A stretch of 64,000 nucleotides of DNA from Rufibacter sp. DG15C (GTDB lineage Bacteria; Bacteroidota; Bacteroidia; Cytophagales; Hymenobacteraceae), in assembly GCF_001577755.1 (NCBI RefSeq), contig NZ_CP010776.1:2480001-2544000 (forward strand). The letters run 5' to 3'. Below the pieces are notes generated by a model that was given only the letters and a program-made list of their open reading frames with translations, was not told the DNA's origin and did not search any database. Below are positions 1-7,093 of this stretch, in pieces (the first letter of the stretch is position 1; each line of letters starts with the position of its first letter). Position numbers and translations under genes: made by a program.

Positions 1-488
1 GGCAGCCAATCCCGCTGGGGGTGCAGGTTGGGGTTAAAGTAGATGGTGTTGGCGAAGGAGAACGGCGGAAAAGCCACCGGCAACTGCCTGTACGGGATGC
101 CTTGGAACGCCGCCCGCCGGGACTTTCTGTGCAGCCGGTACAAAGACGCCATCTGCACTAACAGCCTTATGGCCATCACACCTACGCCCAGCCAGAAGAG
201 ATAAACTGGGATCTGCCAATAATCAAAAGCAGTTTCTTCACTTGCAGTAGTGGCTGGAAAGGTCCACGTACCCGAAAACGTAGCCAATGTCTGGAACACC
301 TGCTCATTTTTAATGAACAGAGAGGAGAAATCAAGCAACGGAAGGACGTTAGCCAGAACCAAGCCACCCGCCAGAAACCAGCGGTTCAGCTGATAGAACG
401 TGGTGGGGCGCAACAGCAGTTGGTAGGTGAGATACAAGAGGGCAATCCCAATATTCACCTGAAGCAGATAGAGGAGGAGCGCTGGCAT
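1..488 (-). CDS. BlaR1/MecR1-like M56 family antirepressor, N-terminal part (runs off window)
   Basis: I translated this from the reverse strand: it starts at the ATG at 488-486 and stays open to base 1. The visible 160 or so residues hold a hydrophobic start (MPALLLYLLQVNIGIALLY), further membrane segments near residues 35-55 and 90-110, and the phrase PFSFANTIYFNP, typical of the M56 family just before its zinc-protease motif, which lies outside the window. Family members sense an envelope signal and inactivate a BlaI-type repressor. The start is one base past the stop of the repressor gene (TGATATG), so the two are co-transcribed. In Bacteroidota such proteins often carry a TonB-like C-terminus, which cannot be checked here. 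Confidence 0.8.
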   Translation of the reverse strand, partial: MPALLLYLLQVNIGIALLYLTYQLLLRPTTFYQLNRWFLAGGLVLANVLPLLDFSSLFIKNEQVFQTLATFSGTWTFPATTASEETAFDYWQIPVYLFWLGVGVMAIRLLVQMASLYRLHRKSRRAAFQGIPYRQLPVAFPPFSFANTIYFNPNLHPQRDWL

Positions 489-489
489 A

Positions 490-855
490 TCAGTTGGATT
501 TTTGGTTTTCAATCATGTCCATGATTTCTTTCAGTTCCTGGGGGCTCAGCTGTTTCTCCTTCACGAAGAAGGCCACCAGCTCCTTGTAGGAGTTCTGGAA
601 GTAGTTGCCCACAAAGCCCTTCATGAACTTCTTCTTGTATTCTTCGGCTTTGATGAGGGGGGCGTAGCGGTAGGTGTTGCCCAGTTTCTCCCCCTGCACG
701 AAGGCTTTCTTCTCCAGGTTCTTGACGGTAGAGGCCAGCGTGGTATAGGGCGGCTTGGGCTCAGGGAGCTTGTCCAGAAAATCCTTGATGAAGCCGCCCT
801 GGGTTTCCCAGATGACCTGCATGGCTTCCTCTTCTTGTTGCGTCAGCTTTTCCAT
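490..855 (-). CDS. BlaI/MecI/CopY family transcriptional repressor
   Basis: This 121-residue protein has the usual length and layout of the BlaI family. An N-terminal winged helix (residues 1-75, opening MEKLTQQEEEAMQVIW) has a recognition helix around PPYTTLASTVKNLEKK. A helical dimerisation tail covers residues 80-121. These repressors bind dyad operators upstream of their own operon and are lifted when the partner M56 protease is activated. The partner begins one base downstream. No beta-lactamase gene is visible, so the regulon is unknown. The AT-rich 856-960 stretch is the likely operator and promoter region, but I cannot point to a certain operator. Confidence 0.9.
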   Translation of the reverse strand: MEKLTQQEEEAMQVIWETQGGFIKDFLDKLPEPKPPYTTLASTVKNLEKKAFVQGEKLGNTYRYAPLIKAEEYKKKFMKGFVGNYFQNSYKELVAFFVKEKQLSPQELKEIMDMIENQKSN

Positions 856-961
856 GAGTTTATTTTTATGCGAGATGTTCGTAGTGTTACGATTGTTTAG
901 TAATTCTACGAAATATTCGTAATAGGTAACAAGCTTTCAGGAAAAATATTTTCATATAAAA

Positions 962-1000
962 TCAAAAAGCCTCTTCTGGGTGTCAGAAGAGGCTTTTTGA
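962..1000 (-). terminator. Rho-independent terminator
   Basis: Perfect 16-base arms (TCAAAAAGCCTCTTCT and its complement) with a 7-base loop. An A tract precedes the stem and a T tract follows it on either strand. It lies about 110 bases past the stop of the NeuD-like gene and upstream of blaI, so it insulates the two. Confidence 0.8.
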
Positions 1001-1107
1001 GGAAATTTTAATTTTTTTTTGAATATGGTATTATGTAACAAAAAATTTATCAATAAGTGGTGAGAGCTTTTATTAAATATTGAGACTTTTAATTAAATGA
1101 TTTGAGC

Positions 1108-1779
1108 CTAAAGAAATTTTTCAGAGAATTTAATTTTTACGTTAGTGGGCATGTCTCTCCTTTTTGTTGGTGCATTTAAGTACACCTCGCCATTGCTTGT
1201 GTCATTCACTATTATACTTCCCATGCCAATAATATTAGCTTCACCGATATTAATATTCTCCTTCACCGCAACATTTAGTCCAATAAATGTACTATCACCC
1301 ACCTTAACATTACCAGCTAGTGTACATCCACTAATGAGAGTATGATTTCCAATAACCGAATGGTGTCCAACCCTTGCTCCGAAAAGAATCGAGTTGTCGC
1401 CGATTGTCACAAAGGGTTGAACTCCGGAAAGTTCAGTCACTAAAACGTTCTCGCCACACACTAAATCTGGCCACAATACTGCTCTGGAAGAAAGGTAAGA
1501 CAAACATGTAAAACCCATTGCTTTAACCTTTTTGAAAAGCCGTTCACGGAGGGCATTATTTCCTACTGCAATAAATACATGGAACTGACCGGGAGGATGT
1601 GACTCAAGCAAGCTTTCTAAAGTAATTATCTGAAGGCCAAATAATGTATTTGAATGTCCATTGAAAGCTGCTTCAACACTGAATGCTTCCACTTCATACA
1701 GGCTATCATGTGTAAGAGCCATGTACACGTACTCAGCAAGTTTACCAGTCCCAATGATGATTGCCTTTTGATTTTTCAT
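1108..1779 (-). CDS. NeuD/PglD-like sugar O-acyltransferase (left-handed beta helix)
   Basis: The first 80 residues form a PglD-like Rossmann subdomain (AIIIGTGKLAEYVY near the start). Residues 90-205 hold hexapeptide repeats of the left-handed beta-helix type, for example ENVLVT, GDNSILFGARVGHHSVIG and GDSTFIGLNVAVKENINIG. The 223-residue length fits acetyltransferases that modify sialic acid or UDP-linked amino sugars (NeuD, PglD). No surface-polysaccharide genes lie nearby, so the substrate is unknown. The gene is visibly more AT-rich than its neighbours, with many A/T third positions, which suggests transfer. The catalytic histidine is probably in the GHHSVIG stretch. An alternative role is a serine or perosamine acetyltransferase. 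Confidence 0.8.
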   Translation of the reverse strand: MKNQKAIIIGTGKLAEYVYMALTHDSLYEVEAFSVEAAFNGHSNTLFGLQIITLESLLESHPPGQFHVFIAVGNNALRERLFKKVKAMGFTCLSYLSSRAVLWPDLVCGENVLVTELSGVQPFVTIGDNSILFGARVGHHSVIGNHTLISGCTLAGNVKVGDSTFIGLNVAVKENINIGEANIIGMGSIIVNDTSNGEVYLNAPTKRRDMPTNVKIKFSEKFL

Positions 1780-1906
1780 GCAGATTTGGGCGCAGCCCTA
1801 TTGATATATGTAAATAGTTAGCAATTAGGGGAGACCAAAGGTAATCGCTAATTATGGTTAACCATTGATTTTTATCGCATGTTTCCAATGAATAGTTAGC
1901 ACTAAC

Positions 1907-3661
1907 TTATTGCACCGGCAACGCACCGCCTAGCCAGCGGGCCACAGGGTAGCGGTTATGCGTGTTCTCATAATGAGGGGTGTTGCGGTAGATGAAGTTG
2001 AGTTGGGCTTGGGCGCTTTTGGCCAGGTTGGGGTCTTTGGCTTTGGCTTCCTCCAGGGCGGCTTTCAACTTGGGGTCTTGCTTGAGGTACTGCGCGGCTA
2101 GGTCCTCAAACACGTAGGCAGAGAAATGCTCCTTCTGGCCCAGCACCGAGTCAAAGAAATTCCAGGCGAAGTAGGAGTCCGGGGCCTGCGGTTCCAGCAC
2201 TTCCATCAAAAAGCGGTTGGCCACCTGGTTCAGGTACACTACGTAGTCGCCGGCGTAATATTGGATAGGCTGCTGAGTTTTGCGCACCTGCACGTCAGTG
2301 TGCAGGTAATGGCCCTCGTACGGACGCTGGCCGGTTTTGTAATCTGTGATGTAATAGGTTTCTGGGGTCAACAACGTGTCTTTGCTGAGGCGCTTCAAAG
2401 TGACCTGGTTCTGCTGGAGGCGCTCAATGACTTCGGTCCAGGCCTGCGGAATAAGGTAGGCCACGGGCTTGCTCACCATCAAGGTTGGTTTAAAGGTGTC
2501 GAAGAACTTGACCGGACGCGTGAAGGGCGCTTTGCGGTCATAGTACAAACGCTCCAGGCCACTCACCTCGCTGGCTTTGTACTTGGCCTCGTAGCCTTTG
2601 AATTGGATGGTTTCTACCTGCGTAGTGTCTGGGGCCCAGTTCAAGGCAAACTGCTGTTGGCTGAGCAAAGCGGCGCGGTCCTGCTGGCGGGCTGTTTGGA
2701 TGGTCTTTCCGTTTTTGGCGGCGTAGTCCAGAAACTCCAACATGAGGTCATAGGTGGAGGCTACGCGCTTGTCAAACGATTTAAGCATGTGCGTCTCCGG
2801 GATGAAGCCCAGCGTCTGGAACAAGGTGGTATAGCCAGAGGCATAGCGCGGCAAATCTGCAAAACCGAAAATGCCGGTCTCCGGGGTCTCGCCGCGCGAG
2901 TTTACGTAGGGCACCAACGGCCATTTGCGCTTTTCCATGCCTTTATACAAAGCCGGGAGCATCTGTTGTTTCAAGTGCTTGCCCAGCGCGCCGCCCAGCT
3001 TGTTGTGCTGGGTAGGAATAAGCGTCATGGTGTACTGGTAGTCGGCGCCGTTGCTGGTGTGGTTGTCAATAAAAATTTCCGGGTCCCAGGTCCTGAAAAT
3101 GGTAGCGAAAGTCTTGGCGTTCCTAGAGTCCTCCTTGATGAAATCGCGGTTCAGGTCCAGGTTGCGGGCGTTGCCCCTGAAGCCGTAGCTCTCCGGGCCG
3201 TTCTGGTTGGTGCGCGTGTGGCTGTTTCTGTTTAAAGCGCCGCCCACATTGTAGATGGGGATGATGACCAGCACCACATTGTCCAGTTGGGCCTTCAGCT
3301 TTTTGTTCTGCATGAGGTCGCGGGCCAGCATCATGGTCGCGTCAATGCCTTCGGGCTCCCCCGGATGGATGCCGTTCTGAATCAAAATCACCGTTTTGCC
3401 TTTCTGGTGCACAGACACCGGGTCGAAGTCCTGGTCCGTGGAGATGACGACGGTGTGCAGTGGTTTGCCGGTATCGGTTAGGCCAATAAGCGACATCTTT
3501 ATCTCTGGATAGGCCTGGTTTAAGCGCTGATAATACCCAATACACTCCTCATAGGTGGCCGTCTGCGTCTTCTTACTTTTCTCATAAGGCGTTTGCCAGT
3601 CTTGGGCTGGTGAGGTTTGCAACAGGAAACTGGTGAGAAGGGAAAGAAGCGTGAGAAGCAT
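1907..3661 (-). CDS. Secreted M14 family zinc carboxypeptidase
   Basis: This 584-residue protein starts with a signal peptide (MLLTLLSLLTSFLLQTSPAQ). The M14 zinc ligands are clear: HPGEPEG (H99, E102) and the later histidine in DNHTSNGADYQY (H201). A substrate-binding NLDLNRDF lies between them, and E289 in GFIPETH is a good candidate for the general base. The rest, to residue 584, is a C-terminal domain typical of the longer Bacteroidota members. The enzyme should remove C-terminal residues from peptides outside the cytoplasm. It stands alone, with DoxX upstream on the same strand and a palindromic repeat between them. Substrate specificity cannot be read from the sequence. Confidence 0.88.
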   Translation of the reverse strand: MLLTLLSLLTSFLLQTSPAQDWQTPYEKSKKTQTATYEECIGYYQRLNQAYPEIKMSLIGLTDTGKPLHTVVISTDQDFDPVSVHQKGKTVILIQNGIHPGEPEGIDATMMLARDLMQNKKLKAQLDNVVLVIIPIYNVGGALNRNSHTRTNQNGPESYGFRGNARNLDLNRDFIKEDSRNAKTFATIFRTWDPEIFIDNHTSNGADYQYTMTLIPTQHNKLGGALGKHLKQQMLPALYKGMEKRKWPLVPYVNSRGETPETGIFGFADLPRYASGYTTLFQTLGFIPETHMLKSFDKRVASTYDLMLEFLDYAAKNGKTIQTARQQDRAALLSQQQFALNWAPDTTQVETIQFKGYEAKYKASEVSGLERLYYDRKAPFTRPVKFFDTFKPTLMVSKPVAYLIPQAWTEVIERLQQNQVTLKRLSKDTLLTPETYYITDYKTGQRPYEGHYLHTDVQVRKTQQPIQYYAGDYVVYLNQVANRFLMEVLEPQAPDSYFAWNFFDSVLGQKEHFSAYVFEDLAAQYLKQDPKLKAALEEAKAKDPNLAKSAQAQLNFIYRNTPHYENTHNRYPVARWLGGALPVQ

Positions 3662-3689
3662 TGCGTGTTTGTTAGAAGGAAGAAGGAAA

Positions 3690-3730
3690 TCCGTTTTTGG
3701 CCTGTTTTCCAGAAATCAGGCTAAAAACGA
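3690..3730. repeat. Intergenic palindromic repeat, copy 1
   Basis: Copy of the dispersed palindrome (left half CCGTTTTTGGCCTGTTTTC, right half slightly degraded). It lies 21 bases past the DoxX stop codon and upstream of the M14 gene. Confidence 0.85.
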
Positions 3731-3751
3731 AGGAAGTGATTAGGTATTTAG

Positions 3752-4189
3752 TTAGTACCGGCGCGCAGGCGAAGTTCCGAAAACGCTTTGATCTAAGCTG
3801 TAGCGGCCCGGTCCAATGAAGAGCAGGCTGAAGAACAGAATGGCCGCTTCCAAGGCATGGGAATAGCCTGCAAAACCGTCACCCGACACAAAGTGCATGT
3901 AGGCCGCTACCAACATGGTACAAAACATCAACACCATGGCCGGACGGAAAAACAAGCCCAGAATCATCAGCAATCCACCGCCTGCCTCGGCGAAGGAGGC
4001 TAAGAAGCCCCATATGACAGCGCCCTGCGTAATGCCTAGTGTGCCCATGGCTCCGCCTACTTTGGCCCACATCTCGGGACCGCCCGTTATTTTTGGCCAG
4101 CCGTGCACCATGAACATAATGCCAATGCCCACCCGGAGAATCAATAACCCGAGGTCTTGGTAGCGGTAGTTGTTTTTTAAAAGTTGCAT
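3752..4189 (-). CDS. DoxX family inner-membrane protein
   Basis: This is a 145-residue protein with about four membrane segments. The early block LGLLILRVGIGIMFMVHGWPKITGG, with its HGWPK signature, is characteristic of the DoxX/SURF4-like family. The C-terminus ends in a short charged tail after FIGPGRYSLD. DoxX proteins are small quinone-linked or redox-associated membrane proteins whose exact reaction is unsettled. The gene is transcribed away from the pentapeptide-repeat gene at 4382, with a shared 190-base upstream region. No partner genes (for example a DUF692 pair) are adjacent, so the function here is open. Confidence 0.88.
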   Translation of the reverse strand: MQLLKNNYRYQDLGLLILRVGIGIMFMVHGWPKITGGPEMWAKVGGAMGTLGITQGAVIWGFLASFAEAGGGLLMILGLFFRPAMVLMFCTMLVAAYMHFVSGDGFAGYSHALEAAILFFSLLFIGPGRYSLDQSVFGTSPARRY

Positions 4190-4381
4190 GTTAGTGTAGG
4201 AGCGGTGTTTGGTAGTGTGGTTAAGAATATCAGGCTAAAATCTGAAAAAAATCTTTACCATGGTGCATCCCTCTTCAGGAAACCCTGTCTTTAGACTACA
4301 AGCATCAAAAAAGTAAGAAAGCAGAAACCTAATCTGGAACTACTTTTAACCTGACTCACCAAAAACCAAAACCAAACGCAT

Positions 4382-5200
4382 ATGAAAAACTTGTTCTTTT
4401 TCCTGTTAGCTTTCATAGCAGTACCTGTATCATTGTGGGCACAGACCACGGTTCCTGCCTCTGAGGTGATTGCCAAAATTAACCGCGGTGAGCGCGTAAA
4501 CTACAAAAATGTAACCATCACTGGTCTTCTGGACCTGACACAGTTGCAGAACAAAACGCAGGTAACCAATATCAACAAAGGCAATGACGCCATTACCCCT
4601 CAACGCGAGTACCTGAGCAAGGTAACCGCGCCGCTTACCTTTGAGAACTGCACCTTTCAAGGCGACGTTCTAGCCTACTACAACCCAGACAACATAGAAG
4701 GGGAGAATATTAAACTAGAAAAACGCGACCTGAAGAATGAAATTTACAACACAGATTTTGAAGAAGCCGTGACGTTTGCCAATTGCGTGTTTGAGGGCAA
4801 GACTGCGTTCAAGTATTCCAAGTTTAAAGACGCCGTTTCCTTTGCCGGAAGCACCTTCAAAAAAGAGGCTCTGTTCAAGTACATGAAAGTGCAGGAGTCC
4901 GTGGATTTCAGCAAAGCCAAGTTCCTGGGCGATGCCACGTTCAAGTATGTCAAGTTTCCAGAGGCGGCTGCCTTCAATGGCGCCACGTTTGCAGATCTTG
5001 CCAATTTCAAATATGCTGAGTTCAACGACGGAGCAGATTTCCAGAAGGCTCGTTTCACCGGCTTCGCCGATTTTAAATACTCCCAGCTGAAAGGCAATGT
5101 GAAGTTTGCCGGCGCCACCCGCACGGGTGACTTGGATGTGAAATACGCCAAAGTCAACAACTCCAAGCCTAGCACTTCTATGATTGAAGTTGCTAAGTAA
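4382..5200 (+). CDS. Secreted pentapeptide-type solenoid protein with 22-residue FKY periods
   Basis: A signal peptide (MKNLFFFLLAFIAVPVSLWAQ) precedes a 250-residue mature protein. From about residue 140 to 260 it is built of 11-residue units with phenylalanines spaced 5 then 6 apart, as in the Pentapeptide_3-like repeats. Every second unit starts with FKY (FKYSKF, FKYMKV, FKYVKF, FKYAEF, FKYSQL, VKYAKV), giving a strict 22-residue period. Residues 25-125 are less regular, although LTFENCTFQGDV is similar. The expected structure is a right-handed beta helix in the periplasm or on the surface. No enzymatic residues are evident. A canonical terminator follows the stop codon. Confidence 0.82.
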   Translation: MKNLFFFLLAFIAVPVSLWAQTTVPASEVIAKINRGERVNYKNVTITGLLDLTQLQNKTQVTNINKGNDAITPQREYLSKVTAPLTFENCTFQGDVLAYYNPDNIEGENIKLEKRDLKNEIYNTDFEEAVTFANCVFEGKTAFKYSKFKDAVSFAGSTFKKEALFKYMKVQESVDFSKAKFLGDATFKYVKFPEAAAFNGATFADLANFKYAEFNDGADFQKARFTGFADFKYSQLKGNVKFAGATRTGDLDVKYAKVNNSKPSTSMIEVAK

Positions 5201-5213
5201 GATGTAAATAACA

Positions 5214-5253
5214 ACAGAAAGGGCGGCTACTGTGAAGTGGCCGCCCTTTCTGT
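5214..5253. terminator. Bidirectional Rho-independent terminator
   Basis: Perfect 14-base arms (ACAGAAAGGGCGGC and its complement) around a 12-base loop. It lies between the convergent solenoid gene and the lipoprotein gene and can serve both. Confidence 0.85.
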
Positions 5254-5271
5254 TTCTGAAGGATTTAGAAG

Positions 5272-5997
5272 TTAGAAAAGCATCACGCTGGTCACCTTAG
5301 TATCACCAGGCACGGTGTTTAGCTTCAGCTTTGACACTTCAGGGGCTGGCATACTACTTACATCCAACACAAAACTCATCTTGCTATCCTCTGAGATGGC
5401 TACAAAATTGCCTTCGCCTTGGGCTACACTTTTGATGTTCATAGCTGCCTTTAGGTCTTTGTAGGTAGAGCCGATGCCAATACCGCTTTGGGTTTTAAAA
5501 GCCGGGTTGAGTACGGTGATGCGCCAGACTTTGCAAGCCGTTCCTTTGCATTGCTGTTCCACGCGCATATCGGTGCGGTTGCGTTCGCCTAGCACTTCAT
5601 AGGCTTTCACGGCAGTGCCTTCCTGTTGCAGTTCCACTTCTTTGAGTTTGTTGTAGCCGTATTGTTTTTGCAGTTCTTCAATGGTCATCCCAATCTTAAC
5701 GGCGCCGGCCTGACCTTTCTGAATGCTCAGGTTAAATAGTGGGTTTTCTGCACTAGGCGCTTTGCTGGCCGAGGTAGAGGTGCCGGCAGAAACGTCCTCT
5801 GCAATGACGGCTTCCATGGCATTGTCGTCCATGGTTTCGGTCTCAGTAGCATCTGGTTCTGGCGTTAATTCTTCTTCTTTGGCTTCTTCAGCGGCGGCGG
5901 CAATTGAATCTTCTTGGGTAGTAGTGGTGGTCGCGTTGTCGGTGCCACAAGAGGCTATGAATAAGCAGGTGCCTAAAGCAAGGAGGGTCTTTCTCAT
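5272..5997 (-). CDS. Hypothetical lipoprotein
   Basis: I place the start at the second ATG (5997) because it gives a compact lipoprotein signal: MRKTLLALGTCLFIASC with a cysteine at the end of the lipobox, followed by a Thr-rich linker. Residues 25-75 are acidic and low in complexity (runs of E, A and T). Residues 75-240 form a globular part with a likely disulfide (QQCKGTACKVW) and a repeated fold theme, IKIGMTIEEL and GIGSTYKDL, as seen in small periplasmic DUF modules. The 241-residue protein is predicted to sit in the outer or inner membrane facing the periplasm. I do not recognise a function. Confidence 0.75.
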   Translation of the reverse strand: MRKTLLALGTCLFIASCGTDNATTTTTQEDSIAAAAEEAKEEELTPEPDATETETMDDNAMEAVIAEDVSAGTSTSASKAPSAENPLFNLSIQKGQAGAVKIGMTIEELQKQYGYNKLKEVELQQEGTAVKAYEVLGERNRTDMRVEQQCKGTACKVWRITVLNPAFKTQSGIGIGSTYKDLKAAMNIKSVAQGEGNFVAISEDSKMSFVLDVSSMPAPEVSKLKLNTVPGDTKVTSVMLF

Positions 5998-6132
5998 AGT
6001 GGTCAAAGTATTGGGCAGCATAAGTACGAGTTATAGAAAGATAACGCAAGGGTAGGAGGTAAGTTGCTTTGCTCTTTTTTGGCGATGGCGCGTATTCAAG
6101 GTAATTTGGCGTCGCATTTAATCCTTGAAGAC

Positions 6133-6966
6133 ATGGCAAAGAAGCCTCTGATTTTAGTATCTAATGATGATGGTATTACGGCACCGGGTATTCATACGCT
6201 GGTGAAAGTAATGCGCAAAATAGGTGACGTGGTAGTAGTAGCACCAGACGGACCGCAATCTGGCATGGGACACGCCATCACCATTGGTGACACTCTTCGT
6301 CTGGACCGTTCACTCATCTTTCCAGAGTTGGAGGCCTATGAATGCTCCGGCACGCCCGCCGATTGCGTCAAGATTGCCAAGCACCATGTCTTGAAGGATA
6401 GAAAACCCGACTTGGTAGTAAGCGGCATCAACCACGGTTCCAACTCCAGCATCAGCGTCTTGTATTCTGGAACTATGTCGGCAGCTATTGAGGCGGCCAT
6501 TGAAGGTCTGCCGGCCATTGGTTTCTCATTGTGTGACTACGGCCATGATATTGACTTCTCACATACAGAAAAGTACGTGGAAATGATTACGCGTCAGGCG
6601 CTGGAGTTTGGGATTCCGCACGGCGTTGCCTTGAACGTCAACTTCCCGAAGAAATCTGATAAACCCATTGCCGGGGTGCGGGTGTGCCGTCAGGCGCGCG
6701 CCAAATGGGAAGAGGAGTTTGACGAGCGCAAAGACCCCATGGGCCGAAGCTACTATTGGCTCACCGGTAACTTCGTGAACTTTGACAAGGGCGCCGACAC
6801 GGACGAGGCCGCCCTTGCCGAGAACTACGTCTCTGTAGTGCCCTGCCAGTTTGATATGACCGCCGCCTTCGCCATTGCCCAACTTAACAACGAGTGGAAC
6901 CTGAATCCAGAGGTAAAGCCTTTCAAAGGTTCCAAGACCATGGAAAGCGGTCACGAGGAGGGGTAA
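6133..6966 (+). CDS. surE: 5'/3'-nucleotidase SurE
   Basis: The product starts MAKKPLILVSNDDG, which carries the SurE metal-binding signature NDDG directly after the first strand. I therefore start at 6133 rather than at the upstream ATG at 6064. Further family marks are GPQSGMGHAIT, the SGTPADCVK block and VVSGINHGSNSS. The 277-residue protein is slightly longer than the usual 250. SurE removes phosphate from 5' and 3' nucleoside monophosphates and short polyphosphates in the cytoplasm, with a role in stationary-phase survival. A palindromic repeat begins one base past the stop codon, and a terminator follows it. Confidence 0.95.
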   Translation: MAKKPLILVSNDDGITAPGIHTLVKVMRKIGDVVVVAPDGPQSGMGHAITIGDTLRLDRSLIFPELEAYECSGTPADCVKIAKHHVLKDRKPDLVVSGINHGSNSSISVLYSGTMSAAIEAAIEGLPAIGFSLCDYGHDIDFSHTEKYVEMITRQALEFGIPHGVALNVNFPKKSDKPIAGVRVCRQARAKWEEEFDERKDPMGRSYYWLTGNFVNFDKGADTDEAALAENYVSVVPCQFDMTAAFAIAQLNNEWNLNPEVKPFKGSKTMESGHEEG

Positions 6967-6967
6967 T

Positions 6968-7007
6968 CCGTTTTTGACCTGTTTTCTAAAAAACAGGTCA
7001 AAAACGG
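6968..7007. repeat. Intergenic palindromic repeat, copy 2
   Basis: Near-perfect palindrome with both GGCC cores replaced symmetrically by GACC and GGTC. It begins one base after the surE stop codon, and a separate canonical terminator follows. Confidence 0.9.
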
Positions 7008-7040
7008 AATTGTTATCGAACTCTCTTCCGCCACTAAAAT

Positions 7041-7077
7041 AAAAAGGCTGCCCCATCTCTGGAGCAGCCTTTTTTTA
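7041..7077. terminator. Rho-independent terminator
   Basis: A hairpin of AAAAAGGCTGC against GCAGCCTTTTTTT lies between the convergent surE and metalloprotease genes. Confidence 0.85.
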
Positions 7078-7093
7078 TAAAGCTTGAATAAAA

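Noticed and set aside
2126-3235. 369-residue open frame on the plus strand
   Set aside because: It lies wholly opposite the M14 peptidase gene, whose catalytic motifs are intact; the plus-strand frame has no domain or signal of its own.
6064-6132. Longer N-terminus for surE
   Set aside because: The upstream codons precede the conserved SurE start MAKKPLILVSNDDG and are not family-like.
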